Below are positions 17,772-27,800 of a stretch of DNA of 64,000 nucleotides, in pieces. Positions within the stretch are counted from its first letter, which is position 1; each line of letters starts with the position of its first letter. Both the position numbers and the translations under genes were made by a program. The notes under the pieces were generated by a model, which ran no database searches, was not told the origin of the DNA, and saw nothing but the letters and a program-made list of their open reading frames with translations. Source of the DNA: CAZJUP01 sp964549275 (GTDB lineage: Bacteria; Fidelibacterota; Marinisomatia; Marinisomatales; TCS55); NCBI GenBank assembly GCA_964549275.1, contig CAZJUP010000008.1, positions 34,847 through 98,846 of the forward strand, given 5' to 3'.

Positions 17772-19406
17772 ATGGCGAAAGAAATTGCATACAGTCTCGA
17801 AGCCCGCACTGCATTAAAATCCGGTGTAGATAAACTGGCAAATGCGGTAAAAGAAACCTTAGGCCCAAAAGGGCGTAATGTTGTCATCGAGAAAAAGTTT
17901 GGCGCACCTACGGTTACAAAAGACGGCGTAACCGTTGCCAAAGAAATTGAATTAGAAAATAAATTAGAAAATGTGGGTGCGCAGATGGTAAAAGAAGTTG
18001 CTTCTAAAACCTCTGACGTTGCCGGTGACGGAACCACTACAGCAACCGTTTTGGCTCAGGCTTTGATTGCCGAAGGGCTGAAAAATGTAACGGCTGGTGC
18101 CAACCCTATGTCCATTAAACGTGGAATTGATGCTGCCTCAGTATCCGTTGTAGCTGCCCTCCAAAAGCAAAGTAAGGATCTCCCCGATTCTGAACAGATT
18201 GCCAATGTGGGGTCCATTTCAGCAAACAATGACCGTGAAATCGGTGATAAAATTGCTGAAGCCATGGATAAAGTCGGTAAAGACGGTGTAATTACTGTGG
18301 AAGAAAGCAAAACTGCAGACACCTTTTTGGAAACAGTGGAAGGGATGCAGTTTGACCGGGGATACCTTTCTCCTTACTTCGTGACCAATTCCGAAAGTAT
18401 GGAAGCAGAAATGGATGACCCTTATATCCTGATCCACGACAAAAAAATCAGCAACATGAAGGATCTCCTTCCTTTGCTTGAAAAAGTTGTCCAGACCGGG
18501 AAACAGGTGTTGATTATTGCAGAAGATGTGGAAGGGGAAGCCCTGGCCACATTGGTGGTGAACAAACTTCGCGGAACCTTTAAAGTCTTGGCCGTGAAAG
18601 CACCGGGTTTTGGCGACAGACGGAAAGCCATGCTGGAAGACATTGCAGTTCTTACCGGCGGAACAGTTATTTCTGAAGATGCAGGATACAAACTTGAAAA
18701 TGCGACCTTGGATTACCTGGGAACTTGCAAACGGGTTGTCTCTGATAAAGATAATACTACTATTGTTGGTGGTAACGGGTCTTCAGATTCCATTAAAGCA
18801 CGCATCAATGAAATAAAGGTTCAGATTGATAAAACAACCTCCGATTACGATCGTGAAAAGCTACAGGAACGCCTGGCCAAATTATCTGGTGGTGTTGCGG
18901 TCATTAATGTCGGTGCAGCAACAGAAGTGGAAATGAAGGAAAAGAAAGCCCGCGTAGAAGATGCTCTTCACGCAACCCGTGCAGCGGTTGAAGAAGGTAT
19001 TATCCCCGGGGGTGGTGTGGCTCTCCTTCGCGCAGTGGATTCCTTGGATAAAGTAGATGTTTCTGCATCACAGCAAGTGGGTGTTGACATCATGCGCCGT
19101 GCTTTGGAAGCACCAATTCGTCAAATCTGCACCAATGCCGGTGTTGAGCCTTCCATCGTGGTACAGGCTGTTCGCGGCGGTAAGGATGACTACGGGTATG
19201 ATGCAAGAGAAGATGAATATGTGAACATGTTCAAAGCAGGGATCATTGACCCCACAAAAGTGGCTCGTGTTGCAGTTCAGAATGCAGCCTCCATTGCAGG
19301 AATGATTCTAACCACAGAAGCCGCTGTGACTGAACTTCCTGAAAAGGATGCGCCACCTATGCCTCCTATGGATCCCGGTATGGGTGGAATGGGCGGTATG
19401 ATGTAA
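17772..19406 (+). CDS. groEL: Chaperonin GroEL
   Basis: The 544-residue ATP-driven chaperonin subunit. Seen: KLANAVKETLGPKGRNVVIE near the N-terminus, the nucleotide-site motif DVAGDGTTTATVLAQ, the apical-domain segment, EEGIIPGGGVALLRA, and the flexible C-terminal tail rich in Gly and Met (PGMGGMGGMM). The start has AAGGAG at 17758-17763. It forms one operon with groES, ending at the terminator at 19435. Nothing unusual is seen; this is the only groEL in the window. Confidence 0.98.
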   Translation: MAKEIAYSLEARTALKSGVDKLANAVKETLGPKGRNVVIEKKFGAPTVTKDGVTVAKEIELENKLENVGAQMVKEVASKTSDVAGDGTTTATVLAQALIAEGLKNVTAGANPMSIKRGIDAASVSVVAALQKQSKDLPDSEQIANVGSISANNDREIGDKIAEAMDKVGKDGVITVEESKTADTFLETVEGMQFDRGYLSPYFVTNSESMEAEMDDPYILIHDKKISNMKDLLPLLEKVVQTGKQVLIIAEDVEGEALATLVVNKLRGTFKVLAVKAPGFGDRRKAMLEDIAVLTGGTVISEDAGYKLENATLDYLGTCKRVVSDKDNTTIVGGNGSSDSIKARINEIKVQIDKTTSDYDREKLQERLAKLSGGVAVINVGAATEVEMKEKKARVEDALHATRAAVEEGIIPGGGVALLRAVDSLDKVDVSASQQVGVDIMRRALEAPIRQICTNAGVEPSIVVQAVRGGKDDYGYDAREDEYVNMFKAGIIDPTKVARVAVQNAASIAGMILTTEAAVTELPEKDAPPMPPMDPGMGGMGGMM

Positions 19407-19434
19407 TCTGAGGATTACTTCATTCTTTTTAATA

Positions 19435-19461
19435 GCCTCGCATCTTGCGGGGCTTTTTTTT
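19435..19461 (+). terminator. Rho-independent terminator after groEL
   Basis: A seven-base-pair stem (GCCTCGC pairing with GCGGGGC, one T-G pair) with a five-base loop, followed by eight T at 19454-19461. It ends the groESL operon. Confidence 0.9.
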
Positions 19462-19477
19462 ATCCGTCAGCTTTATG

Positions 19478-19508
19478 TATAATTTTTAGTGTGTTTTTAT
19501 CATACACT
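19478..19508 (+). promoter_or_regulatory. Possible folB promoter with palindrome
   Basis: TATAAT at 19478-19483 is a perfect -10 box by eye, though no good -35 is visible. About five bases later AGTGT (19488) and ACACT (19504-19508) form an inverted repeat that would cover the start of transcription. This is consistent with an operator or a small hairpin. It is the only gap between the groEL terminator and folB. Confidence 0.35.
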
Positions 19509-19550
19509 ACCTTGACTAACGAAGCTTCAGTCGAGTAAATTCTTTTTCTC

Positions 19551-19919
19551 ATGGGAATCATACGGTTAAAAAACATGCAGTTTTACGGGTACCACGGTGT
19601 CAGCGATTCTGAAAAACATCTTGGCGGAAAATTTGAAGTGGACCTTGAAATGTCTTTGGATCTCCGAAAAGCGTGTCACTCAGATAAATTGGAAGATACA
19701 ATTGATTACGAAGCTATTTACCGCTCAGTGGAATCCTGTATTAAAGAAAAAAAATATTACCTGGTGGAAGCTGTCGCAGATGCCATTGCCGGGGAAATTT
19801 TAACCCATCACCAAATCGTGTCTATGAAAGTTCGGGTACGGAAACCCCATGCACCAGTCAGAGGCGTATTGGATACGGTGGAAGTTGAACTTGAACGGGA
19901 AAAATCCGATTATGCCTAA
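19551..19919 (+). CDS. folB: Dihydroneopterin aldolase
   Basis: Folate biosynthesis: cleaves 7,8-dihydroneopterin to 6-hydroxymethyl-dihydropterin and glycolaldehyde. The 122 residues show the family start IRLKNMQFYGYHGVSDSEK, the central DTIDYEAIYRSVES, LVEAVADAIA, and the C-terminal VRVRKPHAPVRGVLDTVEVE with the catalytic-site Lys. It overlaps folK by 8 bases (ATGCCTAA), so the next enzyme in the pathway is made from the same message. Confidence 0.95.
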   Translation: MGIIRLKNMQFYGYHGVSDSEKHLGGKFEVDLEMSLDLRKACHSDKLEDTIDYEAIYRSVESCIKEKKYYLVEAVADAIAGEILTHHQIVSMKVRVRKPHAPVRGVLDTVEVELEREKSDYA

Positions 19920-20418
19920 TCGTGTGTATCTCGGGTTAGGATCCAATATTGGTGACAGGGAAGCCAACCTGTTTTCTGCCATTGCCGCATTGGAATTACG
20001 TGAACCGTGCACTGTGCTCAAGACAGCCTCTATCTACGAAACGGATCCGCTGGTCAACCTCAATCAGCCAGATTTTTTAAATACAGTAGTTGAAATTGAA
20101 ACCCCTGCTGAACCTGAAACTCTGTTGTTGGAATGCCAAGCTGTGGAATTACTCATGGGACGTCCGGCAGACCATGAAAAAAACCAGCCTCGGATCATTG
20201 ATATAGATATCCTAGCTTATGAAACCGTTCAGGTGGATTTACCCCACTTGAAAATTCCCCACCCGGAAATTCCTCTGAGACGGTTTGTACTGGAACCCTT
20301 TAACGAAATTGCATCTGATTTCACAATCCCCGGTTTTCGCATGACCGTAAACGAATTATTACGTCTTTGTCCGGACCAGTCAAAAGTCACCTTGCATCGT
20401 ATGGAAAAATCTGCATGA
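19912..20418 (+). CDS. folK: 6-hydroxymethyl-dihydropterin pyrophosphokinase
   Basis: Transfers pyrophosphate from ATP to 6-hydroxymethyl-7,8-dihydropterin, the step after FolB. The 168 residues begin RVYLGLGSNIGDREANL and contain the signature NQPRIIDIDILAYE, including the metal-binding Asp pair, and a downstream HPEIPLRRFVLEP segment. A longer frame from 19849 lies inside folB; ATG at 19912 is chosen because the protein then begins exactly at the family motif. The stop overlaps the next start (ATGA). Confidence 0.96.
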   Translation: MPNRVYLGLGSNIGDREANLFSAIAALELREPCTVLKTASIYETDPLVNLNQPDFLNTVVEIETPAEPETLLLECQAVELLMGRPADHEKNQPRIIDIDILAYETVQVDLPHLKIPHPEIPLRRFVLEPFNEIASDFTIPGFRMTVNELLRLCPDQSKVTLHRMEKSA

Positions 20419-21056
20419 GAAATTTGTACTATGTTGCTATTGAAGGAGCCATAGGCGTAGGAAAAACGAGTCTGGCTAAACTCCTGTCTAAACATCTCAG
20501 CGCCCGACTGGTGCTAGAAACTTTTCAGGATAATCCATTTTTATCGGACTTTTACGATGACCCGGAACGGTTTGCCTTTCAGACCCAGTTGTGGTTTTTA
20601 CTTCAGCGGTATCAACAGCAGCAGGAACTGCGCCAGGTGGATATGTTCCACAACCTTGTGGTATCGGATTATATGTTTGTAAAAGATCGTTTGTTTGCCT
20701 CCCTGAATTTAAACGAAAAAGAAATGACGCTATACGATTCAGTGGCGAATATGATGGAGCGGAATGTTATTAATCCGGATTTGGTGATTTACTTGCAAGC
20801 GGATACAGAAACGCTCATGAAAAACATTTCCAAACGGGGACGGGATTATGAAAAAAATATGTCCTGGGATTATATCGACGCTCTAAACCAAGTTTATAAT
20901 GAATATTTTTTCCGATATCAGGACACCCCATTGGTGATCATTAACACCAATAATATTGATTTTGTTCACAACGAAAAAGATTTGAATGAGGTCATTAATT
21001 ATATACGTCAACCCGTGACGGGTACAAAATTCTTTAATCCAGCTTCCGGGATGTAA
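20415..21056 (+). CDS. Deoxynucleoside kinase
   Basis: Salvage kinase of the dCK/dGK/dNK family, phosphorylating deoxynucleosides at the 5' position. The 213 residues have the P-loop GAIGVGKTS near residue 12, the substrate-site stretch NPFLSDFYDDPERFAFQTQ, and the ISKRGRDYEKNM lid region with its Arg residues. Substrate preference (dA, dC or dG) cannot be decided by eye. ATG at 20415 overlaps the folK stop by 4 bases; the open frame from 20367 would add a non-family leader. Clustering with folK is seen in other bacteria. Confidence 0.88.
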   Translation: MRNLYYVAIEGAIGVGKTSLAKLLSKHLSARLVLETFQDNPFLSDFYDDPERFAFQTQLWFLLQRYQQQQELRQVDMFHNLVVSDYMFVKDRLFASLNLNEKEMTLYDSVANMMERNVINPDLVIYLQADTETLMKNISKRGRDYEKNMSWDYIDALNQVYNEYFFRYQDTPLVIINTNNIDFVHNEKDLNEVINYIRQPVTGTKFFNPASGM

Positions 21057-21058
21057 CG

Positions 21059-21247
21059 ATGATAAAAGCACTACTTTACGGGGCGCTAATATATTTTGCC
21101 TATACACTTCTGAAAGGATATAAAGTTTTATCCTCAGGAATGTCTAAACAAAAAAAGAAAAAAAATATATATAAAAAATACGATATTCGCGATGCCGAAT
21201 ACGAAGATGTGAACAATGAGAAAGGGAACGATCATGTCGATGTTTAA
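21059..21247 (+). CDS. Small single-pass membrane protein
   Basis: A 62-residue protein with one N-terminal transmembrane helix (ALLYGALIYFAYTLLKGY), a lysine-rich stretch (KQKKKKN) that should stay in the cytoplasm, and an acidic tail containing YDIRDAEYEDV. Similar short proteins with one helix, a basic patch and a DAEYED-like tail occur in Bacteroidota-related genomes without known function. It starts two bases after the kinase stop and overlaps the DoxX frame, so it is likely translated as part of the operon. Confidence 0.65.
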   Translation: MIKALLYGALIYFAYTLLKGYKVLSSGMSKQKKKKNIYKKYDIRDAEYEDVNNEKGNDHVDV

Positions 21248-21671
21248 CCAGTTAATGATGAAGAATGACGAACATAGAGATTGGGGGCTTATGTGGCTTC
21301 GGGTCGGATTGGGATTTTTAATGATATATAATCATGGATGGCAAAAACTATTTGGAGGTTCGGAAAAATGGGAAAATGCCGGAATCTTGGGAACCAAGGC
21401 GCTGGGAATCGAATTTTTACCGACATTTTTCGGATTTATCGCTGCATTCTCTGAATCCTTTGCCGCCTTGTTTATTGCTTTGGGATTATTCCTGCGATCG
21501 TCTTCAATTATGTTATTTCTCACTATGCTTGTGGCCACCTTATTTCATTTCTCGTCCGGACAGGGAAATCCTGAAAAAGCCATGCTCTATGGTCTGGTTT
21601 GTTTAGTTCTGATGTGGGTGGGTCCGGGTAAATTCAGTCTGGATTACCACCTGTTTCATAAGGAAAAATGA
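21234..21671 (+). CDS. DoxX family membrane protein
   Basis: A 145-residue, four-helix integral membrane protein of the DoxX/DoxD-like family. Typical segments are WLRVGLGFLMIYNHGWQKLFGG near the N-terminus, FFGFIAAFSESFAALFIALG and FLRSSSIMLFLTMLVAT. Roles proposed for the family involve respiratory-chain or redox-stress functions; none can be assigned here. Start codons at 21216, 21234 and 21240 are possible; 21234 is preferred because AAAGGGA at 21221 precedes it. The stop overlaps the oxidoreductase ATG (ATGA). Confidence 0.85.
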   Translation: MSMFNQLMMKNDEHRDWGLMWLRVGLGFLMIYNHGWQKLFGGSEKWENAGILGTKALGIEFLPTFFGFIAAFSESFAALFIALGLFLRSSSIMLFLTMLVATLFHFSSGQGNPEKAMLYGLVCLVLMWVGPGKFSLDYHLFHKEK

Positions 21672-22693
21672 AAGCTGTACGCATTCAAAAACACGGGGGA
21701 GTAAATGTTCTGAATTGGGAGGAATGCCCGGATGTATCACCTCATGCAGGACAGGTAAAAGTTAAAATAAAAGCCGCGGCCATGAACCATCTGGACATTT
21801 GGGTAAGGAAGGGTTTACCTGGCTTGCCCCTGCCAATGATTTTGGGGAGCGATGGGGCTGGGGTCATCAGTGAAGTCGGAGAGGGTGTCACTGGATTTTC
21901 TGAAGGTGACCCGGTGATAATCCAGCCCTTGAGTTATTGCGGAACTTGCCGCTTTTGCCAAACCGGGAGGGAAAATTACTGTATATCTATTGGGATTTAC
22001 GGTGAACATAAAGATGGAACTCAGTGTGAAAATATGGTTATCCAAGCCGATCATGTTCGTCCAAAACCGGAACAACTTTCTTTTGAAGCAGCAGCAGCAT
22101 TTTCCTTAACGGCCCAGACCGCCTATGCCATGCTGGTGAGACGGGCAAAAATTCAAAGTGGAGAAACAGTGTTTATCTGGGGAGCCGGATCCGGTGTAGG
22201 ATCCATGGCCATTCAAATTGCCAAAGTAAAAGGGTGTACTGTTATCACATCGGCGGGAAATGATGAAAAGGTTGCTTTAGGGAAGTCTCTTGGGGCAGAC
22301 TCTGTGATTAACTATCAGAAAGAAAATGTGTCTAAGCAGGTGAAAGCATTTACAAATGGAAATGGGGTGGACGTCGTATTTGAACATGTGGGTCCTGCCA
22401 CCTGGGATACCAGCCTTAAAATACTGGGAAAAGGTGGGAGGTTAGTAACCTGTGGAGCAACAACCGGCCCCAAAGTGGATATTGATCTCAGGCATATGTT
22501 TTTTAAACAGCAATCCATCATGGGATCCACTATGGGAGATGTAGCCGCTTTTGAAGATTCCATTCGGCTCGTGTCAGAAGGAAGAGTCCGCCCGGTGATA
22601 GACAAAGTTTTTGCCATGTCGGAAATTCGTCATGCTCATGAGTATCTCGAAAAAGGAGAACAGGTCGGTAAAGTTATACTATTGCCCCAATAA
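21668..22693 (+). CDS. MDR-family zinc-containing quinone oxidoreductase/alcohol dehydrogenase-like
   Basis: NAD(P)H-dependent medium-chain reductase of 341 residues. The N-terminal GroES-like fold is followed by a Rossmann domain with GAGSGVGSMAIQIAK near residue 175. A structural-zinc Cys cluster is present (YCGTCRFCQTGRENYC). The catalytic-zinc ligands of true alcohol dehydrogenases look absent: the usual Cys is replaced by Asn in AMNHLDIW and the GHE motif reads GSDGAG. That favours a quinone-oxidoreductase-type reaction over alcohol oxidation. It overlaps DoxX by 4 bases. Confidence 0.85.
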   Translation: MKAVRIQKHGGVNVLNWEECPDVSPHAGQVKVKIKAAAMNHLDIWVRKGLPGLPLPMILGSDGAGVISEVGEGVTGFSEGDPVIIQPLSYCGTCRFCQTGRENYCISIGIYGEHKDGTQCENMVIQADHVRPKPEQLSFEAAAAFSLTAQTAYAMLVRRAKIQSGETVFIWGAGSGVGSMAIQIAKVKGCTVITSAGNDEKVALGKSLGADSVINYQKENVSKQVKAFTNGNGVDVVFEHVGPATWDTSLKILGKGGRLVTCGATTGPKVDIDLRHMFFKQQSIMGSTMGDVAAFEDSIRLVSEGRVRPVIDKVFAMSEIRHAHEYLEKGEQVGKVILLPQ

Positions 22694-22695
22694 GA

Positions 22696-23064
22696 ATGAT
22701 GGATGGGAAATACACTAAACATATTTTTATTTGTGTCAACGAACGCAGGGAAGACAGTTCCAAAGGGAGTTGCGCCCGGTGTGGTGGAATGAACATAAGG
22801 ATGGCTTTTGTAAAATTAATAAATGAATATGGTTTAAAGGGAAAAGTACGGGCCAATAAAAGTGGCTGTCTGGATGCCTGTGAAATGGGGGCTGCCCTTG
22901 TGATTTATCCTGATAATATTTGGTATACCCATGTCAAAAAAAGCGATGTAAAAGAAATATTTGAAACATCGATTTTAGGAAATAGGATTGTGGATCGGTT
23001 GGTGGCCAAAAAAGAAACTTGGGCAGAATTGGAAATTTTGAGAAAGGGTAAACAATCGGAATGA
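22696..23064 (+). CDS. Thioredoxin-like [2Fe-2S] ferredoxin
   Basis: A 122-residue protein with the pattern of stand-alone thioredoxin-fold 2Fe-2S ferredoxins. The first Cys is in HIFICVNER, a GSCARCGG segment carries Cys pairs, and the last Cys residues are in SGCLDACEMGA. The fold then gives VIYPDNIWYTHV. It probably passes electrons to an unidentified partner; the oxidoreductase directly upstream (two-base gap) is one candidate. The final bases overlap the next gene (ATGA). Confidence 0.85.
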   Translation: MMDGKYTKHIFICVNERREDSSKGSCARCGGMNIRMAFVKLINEYGLKGKVRANKSGCLDACEMGAALVIYPDNIWYTHVKKSDVKEIFETSILGNRIVDRLVAKKETWAELEILRKGKQSE

Positions 23065-23642
23065 AGAAATTATTGTTACTTTTAGTGGTTCTTTCATCGG
23101 CCTCCGCCCAATATAAAGATAAGACTCAAGGATTTGGGTTTAATATGGGTACCCGGGGAACAGGACTTGTTTATTCTGTTATTTGGACAGTAAAACAGGG
23201 GTTCCAAACCGGTGTGGAGGGACGTATTTATGACATAAAAAATGAAGGAGAATTTCCTGTGTATGATTATTACACCGGAACAACCCAAAATGTAGACGAT
23301 AAAGCATTGGTTCTTTTTCCTGTCATGGGGATGGTAAAATACTTTCCATTCGAAGGAAAAATTGCCAATAATTTTTCATCCTTTTTATCATTAAAACTAG
23401 GCCCTGTATTTTCATTAGATGGAAAAGAAAATGAAGACTCTTTTAAAAACAGATGGGGAAAAGCGGCTACGGGAGTTACGGCTGGAGGAAATTTAGCATT
23501 GGGTGTGGATTTTCGTTATATGGGCGGCATGGTTATTTCTGCATCCATGGGGTACGATATTTTACCCATGGGAAAGGAAATCGACGGGCAATCCCATTAT
23601 AGTGGTTTACTGTTGAATTTGTCTTTGACTCGGGCCCGCTGA
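23061..23642 (+). CDS. Secreted outer-membrane beta-barrel-like protein
   Basis: A 193-residue hypothetical protein. It has a signal peptide (MKKLLLLLVVLSSASAQ) and alternating amphipathic strands rich in Gly and aromatic residues (for example GGMVISASMGYDILPMG), ending in LLLNLSLTRAR. This matches a small eight-strand outer-membrane barrel. No enzyme motif is present. It overlaps the ferredoxin by four bases and abuts rsmE by one base. Confidence 0.6.
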   Translation: MKKLLLLLVVLSSASAQYKDKTQGFGFNMGTRGTGLVYSVIWTVKQGFQTGVEGRIYDIKNEGEFPVYDYYTGTTQNVDDKALVLFPVMGMVKYFPFEGKIANNFSSFLSLKLGPVFSLDGKENEDSFKNRWGKAATGVTAGGNLALGVDFRYMGGMVISASMGYDILPMGKEIDGQSHYSGLLLNLSLTRAR

Positions 23643-24358
23643 TGGCGGAAGAACGTTTTTTTATTGTACATCCGGAAAATATTCATAAAAATTCCTTTTC
23701 TTTAGATAAAGCAGAATCTTACCATTATATTAAAGTACTGCGAGGAGAAACAGGGCAGACGATTTGGCTTTTAGACGGACAGGGTACAGGGTATGAAGCA
23801 ATCGTTACAACTCTTAATGAAAAAAAGGTTTCAGGTCGTCTCATATCCTCCCGTAAAAATTTTGGTGAGCCTGAAAAAGATATCCACCTTGCCCTGGGGC
23901 TCATCAAAGGAGACCGAATGGAAACAGCCATTGAAAAAGCTGTGGAATTAGGGGTCCGGTCGATCCAACCCCTGCTGTTGAATCGATGTATACGAAAAAA
24001 ACTCAACAAGAATCGCACCGAAAAAATTATACGGTCTGCAATTAAACAATGTGGAAGAAGCCGATTCCCTCTCCTGCATGAAGTAAAACCTCTGAAGGAT
24101 TGGATTCAGGCAACAAAAGACGAATTTCGAGGAGTTGCCCACGAGACCGGAACTCAAACTCTCCAGGAATTATTGTCAGGAAGTTCCACCTGGGAATCCC
24201 TTCATATTCTCGTAGGTCCTGAAGGAGATTTTTCCGATCAGGAGCAGCGTGAATTGAAACGTAATGCTATTCCGACCATTTCATTGGGACCGCGAAGACT
24301 TAGGTCTGAAACGGCTGCCATTGCATTTTTAACTTTGGTGAGTCAATCGTCAAATTAA
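23642..24358 (+). CDS. rsmE: 16S rRNA (uracil-1498-N3)-methyltransferase
   Basis: SPOUT-class methyltransferase acting on U1498 of 16S rRNA with S-adenosylmethionine. The 238 residues show the PUA-like N-terminal part, KGDRMETAIEKAVELGV, then the knot motifs HILVGPEGDFSDQE and SLGPRRLRSETAAI that form the cofactor site. Length is as expected for the family (about 240). It begins one base inside the preceding gene's stop. Confidence 0.95.
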   Translation: MAEERFFIVHPENIHKNSFSLDKAESYHYIKVLRGETGQTIWLLDGQGTGYEAIVTTLNEKKVSGRLISSRKNFGEPEKDIHLALGLIKGDRMETAIEKAVELGVRSIQPLLLNRCIRKKLNKNRTEKIIRSAIKQCGRSRFPLLHEVKPLKDWIQATKDEFRGVAHETGTQTLQELLSGSSTWESLHILVGPEGDFSDQEQRELKRNAIPTISLGPRRLRSETAAIAFLTLVSQSSN

Positions 24359-24370
24359 GGAGAATAAAAA

Positions 24371-24715
24371 ATGGATAATTGCTTATTCTGCAAAATAGTA
24401 AAGGGAGATATTCCTTCAGAAAAAGTGTATGATAATGATGCCGTTTATGCCTTTCGGGATATTAATCCCCAGGCTCCGACTCATATTCTGATTATTCCTA
24501 AAGAACATATACCAACCTTAAATGACTTAGATAAGACCCATCAGAATTTAGCAGGAGACATGATTCTGAAAGCTCGGGAGTTGGCAAAAGAGGAAGGGAT
24601 AGCAGAAGCGGGATATCGGACGGTATTTAATTGTAATCCAAAAGGCGGTCAGGAGGTATACCATATTCATCTTCATGTATTAGGCGGCCGGCAAATGACG
24701 TGGCCCCCGGGGTAA
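24371..24715 (+). CDS. HIT-family purine nucleotide phosphoramidase
   Basis: A 114-residue histidine-triad protein of the HINT branch. It has CLFCKIVKGDIPSEKVYDN near the N-terminus and the catalytic triad HIHLHV near the C-terminus. An AAGGAGAA ribosome site lies just before the start. Such enzymes hydrolyse AMP-lysine or related phosphoramidates; the physiological substrate is not known. Confidence 0.93.
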   Translation: MDNCLFCKIVKGDIPSEKVYDNDAVYAFRDINPQAPTHILIIPKEHIPTLNDLDKTHQNLAGDMILKARELAKEEGIAEAGYRTVFNCNPKGGQEVYHIHLHVLGGRQMTWPPG

Positions 24716-24848
24716 TTCTTCGGGCGCAATGTACAAGGTGAAGTTCTCTCTGTTTTTACCGCACCCAATCTCTAATTTATCTAAATATTCATCGTTGGGA
24801 TTCTCGAGGAAAAACTGTTATTTTCGACGGTCTTTTTAATCCTCGGAA

Positions 24849-27800
24849 ATGTATATATCTGAACTCAATCTTCACGGTTTTAAATCCTTTGCCAAAAAAG
24901 AAAAACTGAAATTCGGCGAAGGCATCACTGTTATTGTCGGTCCCAACGGATGCGGCAAAACCAACATAGTTGATGCAATTCGCTGGGTATTGGGGGAGCA
25001 AAAGTATTCCGTGCTGAGAAGCGGAAAAATGGAAGATGTAATTTTTAATGGAGCAGAAAATTTAAAACCCCTTTCTGTCTGTGAAGCTACCCTAACCGTG
25101 CATAATAACCGGGGGAAACTGCCTCTTGAATATAACGATATTGAGATCGGCAGGAGAGTGTATAGGGACGGGAGCAGCGAATATTTTTTGAATCGAACAC
25201 CTTGCCGCCTGAAGGATATTCATGATTTATTTGTGGATACGGGAATGGGGGCAGATGCCTATTCCGTTATTGAACTGAAAATGATTGAGCAGATTCTCTC
25301 TGAGTCTGCTGGTGATCGGAAACATATGATGGAGGAAGCAGCGGGTATAAACAAGTATAAAGAACAGAGGCGGTCATCTCTCAGAAAGTTTGATGCGGTA
25401 AAACAGGATTTAGAGCGCATCAGTGATGTCATTAACGAAGTTGAAGGAAAAGTGCATAGCCTCGCCCTACAGTTAAAACGATATGAAAGACATGCGAAAC
25501 TATCCGAAGAATTAAAAGAAAAAGAAGTCTCCCTGGCCTTTATTAAAGTTCATGATTATGAATCCCGTATTGCCCCCATAAAACAAAAGGTGGAAGAGTT
25601 TAAACATCTACGGGAAGAAAAAGTCTCTCACGAATCTGTTCATGAAAAAACACTGGAGGATCTCCGTGATGTCTATCGGACACAACAGGGCGAGTTGGAA
25701 GAAGGACGAAAGGCGTTGAATCTCCTTGAGGAGGAACGTGAATCCTTCCGAAACCATGTTCTGGTGAGCTCAGAACAGCATAAAGCCGCCCAGGCCACTA
25801 TCGAGCGGCTAAGCCGGGAACAGGAAGCAGGAAAAGATAAAACAGCTCAAATGGAAGGGCAGTCCAGGGAATATAAAGCAGAATTAAAAGCGCTTACACC
25901 GGCTCTTGATCGTAAGCTTGCAGAGTATAAAAGTAAAAAAGATTCATTCGAAAAAGTAGATGCCCAATACAAAACTGCGCAAAAATCCTTAGAAGACGCA
26001 CAATCAGCAAGGTGGGAAGCTCAAAGAAAACTTTCCGATGATCAGTCTCTGCTGCAAAGAACATTAGCCCTTGTAGAGGAAAAGAAAACAACATCAGGAA
26101 AACTGAAAGATAAAATCGAGTCTTTAGCGGTAATGGAAAAAGAGAACCGTGCCGAACAAAAATCGTTGGAATCCGGAAAATCTTCTGCTCAAAAAGTCGT
26201 GGATAATTTGACTAAAAAATTAACCACATCCCGAAGCTGGTTATCAGATTCAAGAGAAAAATACCAATCCCTTTCTTTAGACTTTCATGAATCTCGCGCA
26301 AAAATAGAGACTCTAAAATCTCAGCTACAATTTTATGAAGAATTGGTAGCCCAAAAAGACGGTTATCCTGAGGGAACACGCCTTATCCTGGATTCACCAA
26401 AAGATTTTCCGGAAATTCTGGGAACTATAGGAGATCTCTTTCAGGGTGACGAAAAATATAGTGCTGCCTTTGACAGCGCACTAGGCGACTTGGCAAAATG
26501 TCTTGTGGTTAAAGATAGAAAGGATGCCCTAAACGTATTAAAACGCATTCAGGATGCGGGTGGGGGTGAGGTCTCCATCCTTCCTATAAAGGAAGCCACA
26601 ACCAAGGTTCCGAATATTCAATCGGTGCCTCAACACAAATCCATATTAGGAACAGGTCTCGATTTAGCCGGTGTGGCAAAACCGTATGTAGCTTTGGCAA
26701 AAATCCTTGTAGGGAACCTGCTTATTGTGGAGGATATCAAACTTGTGATCAAAGATGAATCTCTTTTTGGATGGGATTTAGCGGATTTAAAAGGAGCGTA
26801 TATCGCCTCTGAATTTATCATGAAATCCCGCGGAACAGGTACAGATGGCAGTATAATTGGCCGTCAGAAAAAAATAGATGCCCTGGCTAAGGAAATTCAA
26901 ATTCTTGAAAAATCCTTGACAAAAAGAGAATCTGAAATTGCTGAATGGAAGGAAAAAATCTCTACTACTGAATCTGACATTAAAAAAATGACAGGTGAAT
27001 TGGAATCTTCCACACAAGAATTGAATCAAGTTGAAACCGCTTTAATTCGAAATCATTACGGTCAATCCCAAGTCTTGGAACAGTTAAACTCACTTCAGCA
27101 GGAATTATCGGAAACCCATGCGAATATTGAAGAATTAACGGCGGCATCTAAAAAACTTGAACCGGGGTTAGCAAAAGGCCAGGGCTATATTGAAAAACTA
27201 AAGAAAAAAGCAGATTCGGCAGCAGAGTCCTTAATGACTGTCCAGCAGGAAAGAGATGCTTTCCATCAACAGGTTCAGGATTTGCGAATTGAACTCTTGA
27301 ATTTAGAGAATAAGCGAGATAATCTGAATTTTCAGAACAGGGTGGCTCTGGAGACAATAACAGAATTGAAGAGCCGGAATGAAGAAATAGTTCGTGAGGT
27401 GGCTTCACTGGAAATCCGAAAGAAAGATTTGAAGAAAAGAATCGATGATGGGGAAGAACAGCTGTCCTCAGTGAGCGGAAAACTGAAGAAGGAACGATCA
27501 GTCTTAGAACTAAAACGGCAAGCTGCACAGGATACTTATCAGTCTCTTGAAGAACTTCAGGCTAAAATTCGGGCCGAACAGCAATCCCGGGAGTCCATAC
27601 TTGAAGAACTTAAACACTGTGAATTAAATATCGTTGAATGGCAGCAGCGGATAAATCTTATTCGGGAGCGGATTCATGATAGGTATAACGCCGAAGTTCC
27701 TAAGCATCTTGTGGTGGATGAATATCAAGATGACCTGGAATTACGGATTGAACGTATTCAGCGAAGTATTGATAATATTGGTCCTATCAATATGGCTGTA

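Noticed and set aside
21216..21233. Longer DoxX start at 21216
   Set aside because: The upstream codon lies deep in the preceding small gene, and ATG 21234 has a better-placed purine-rich site.
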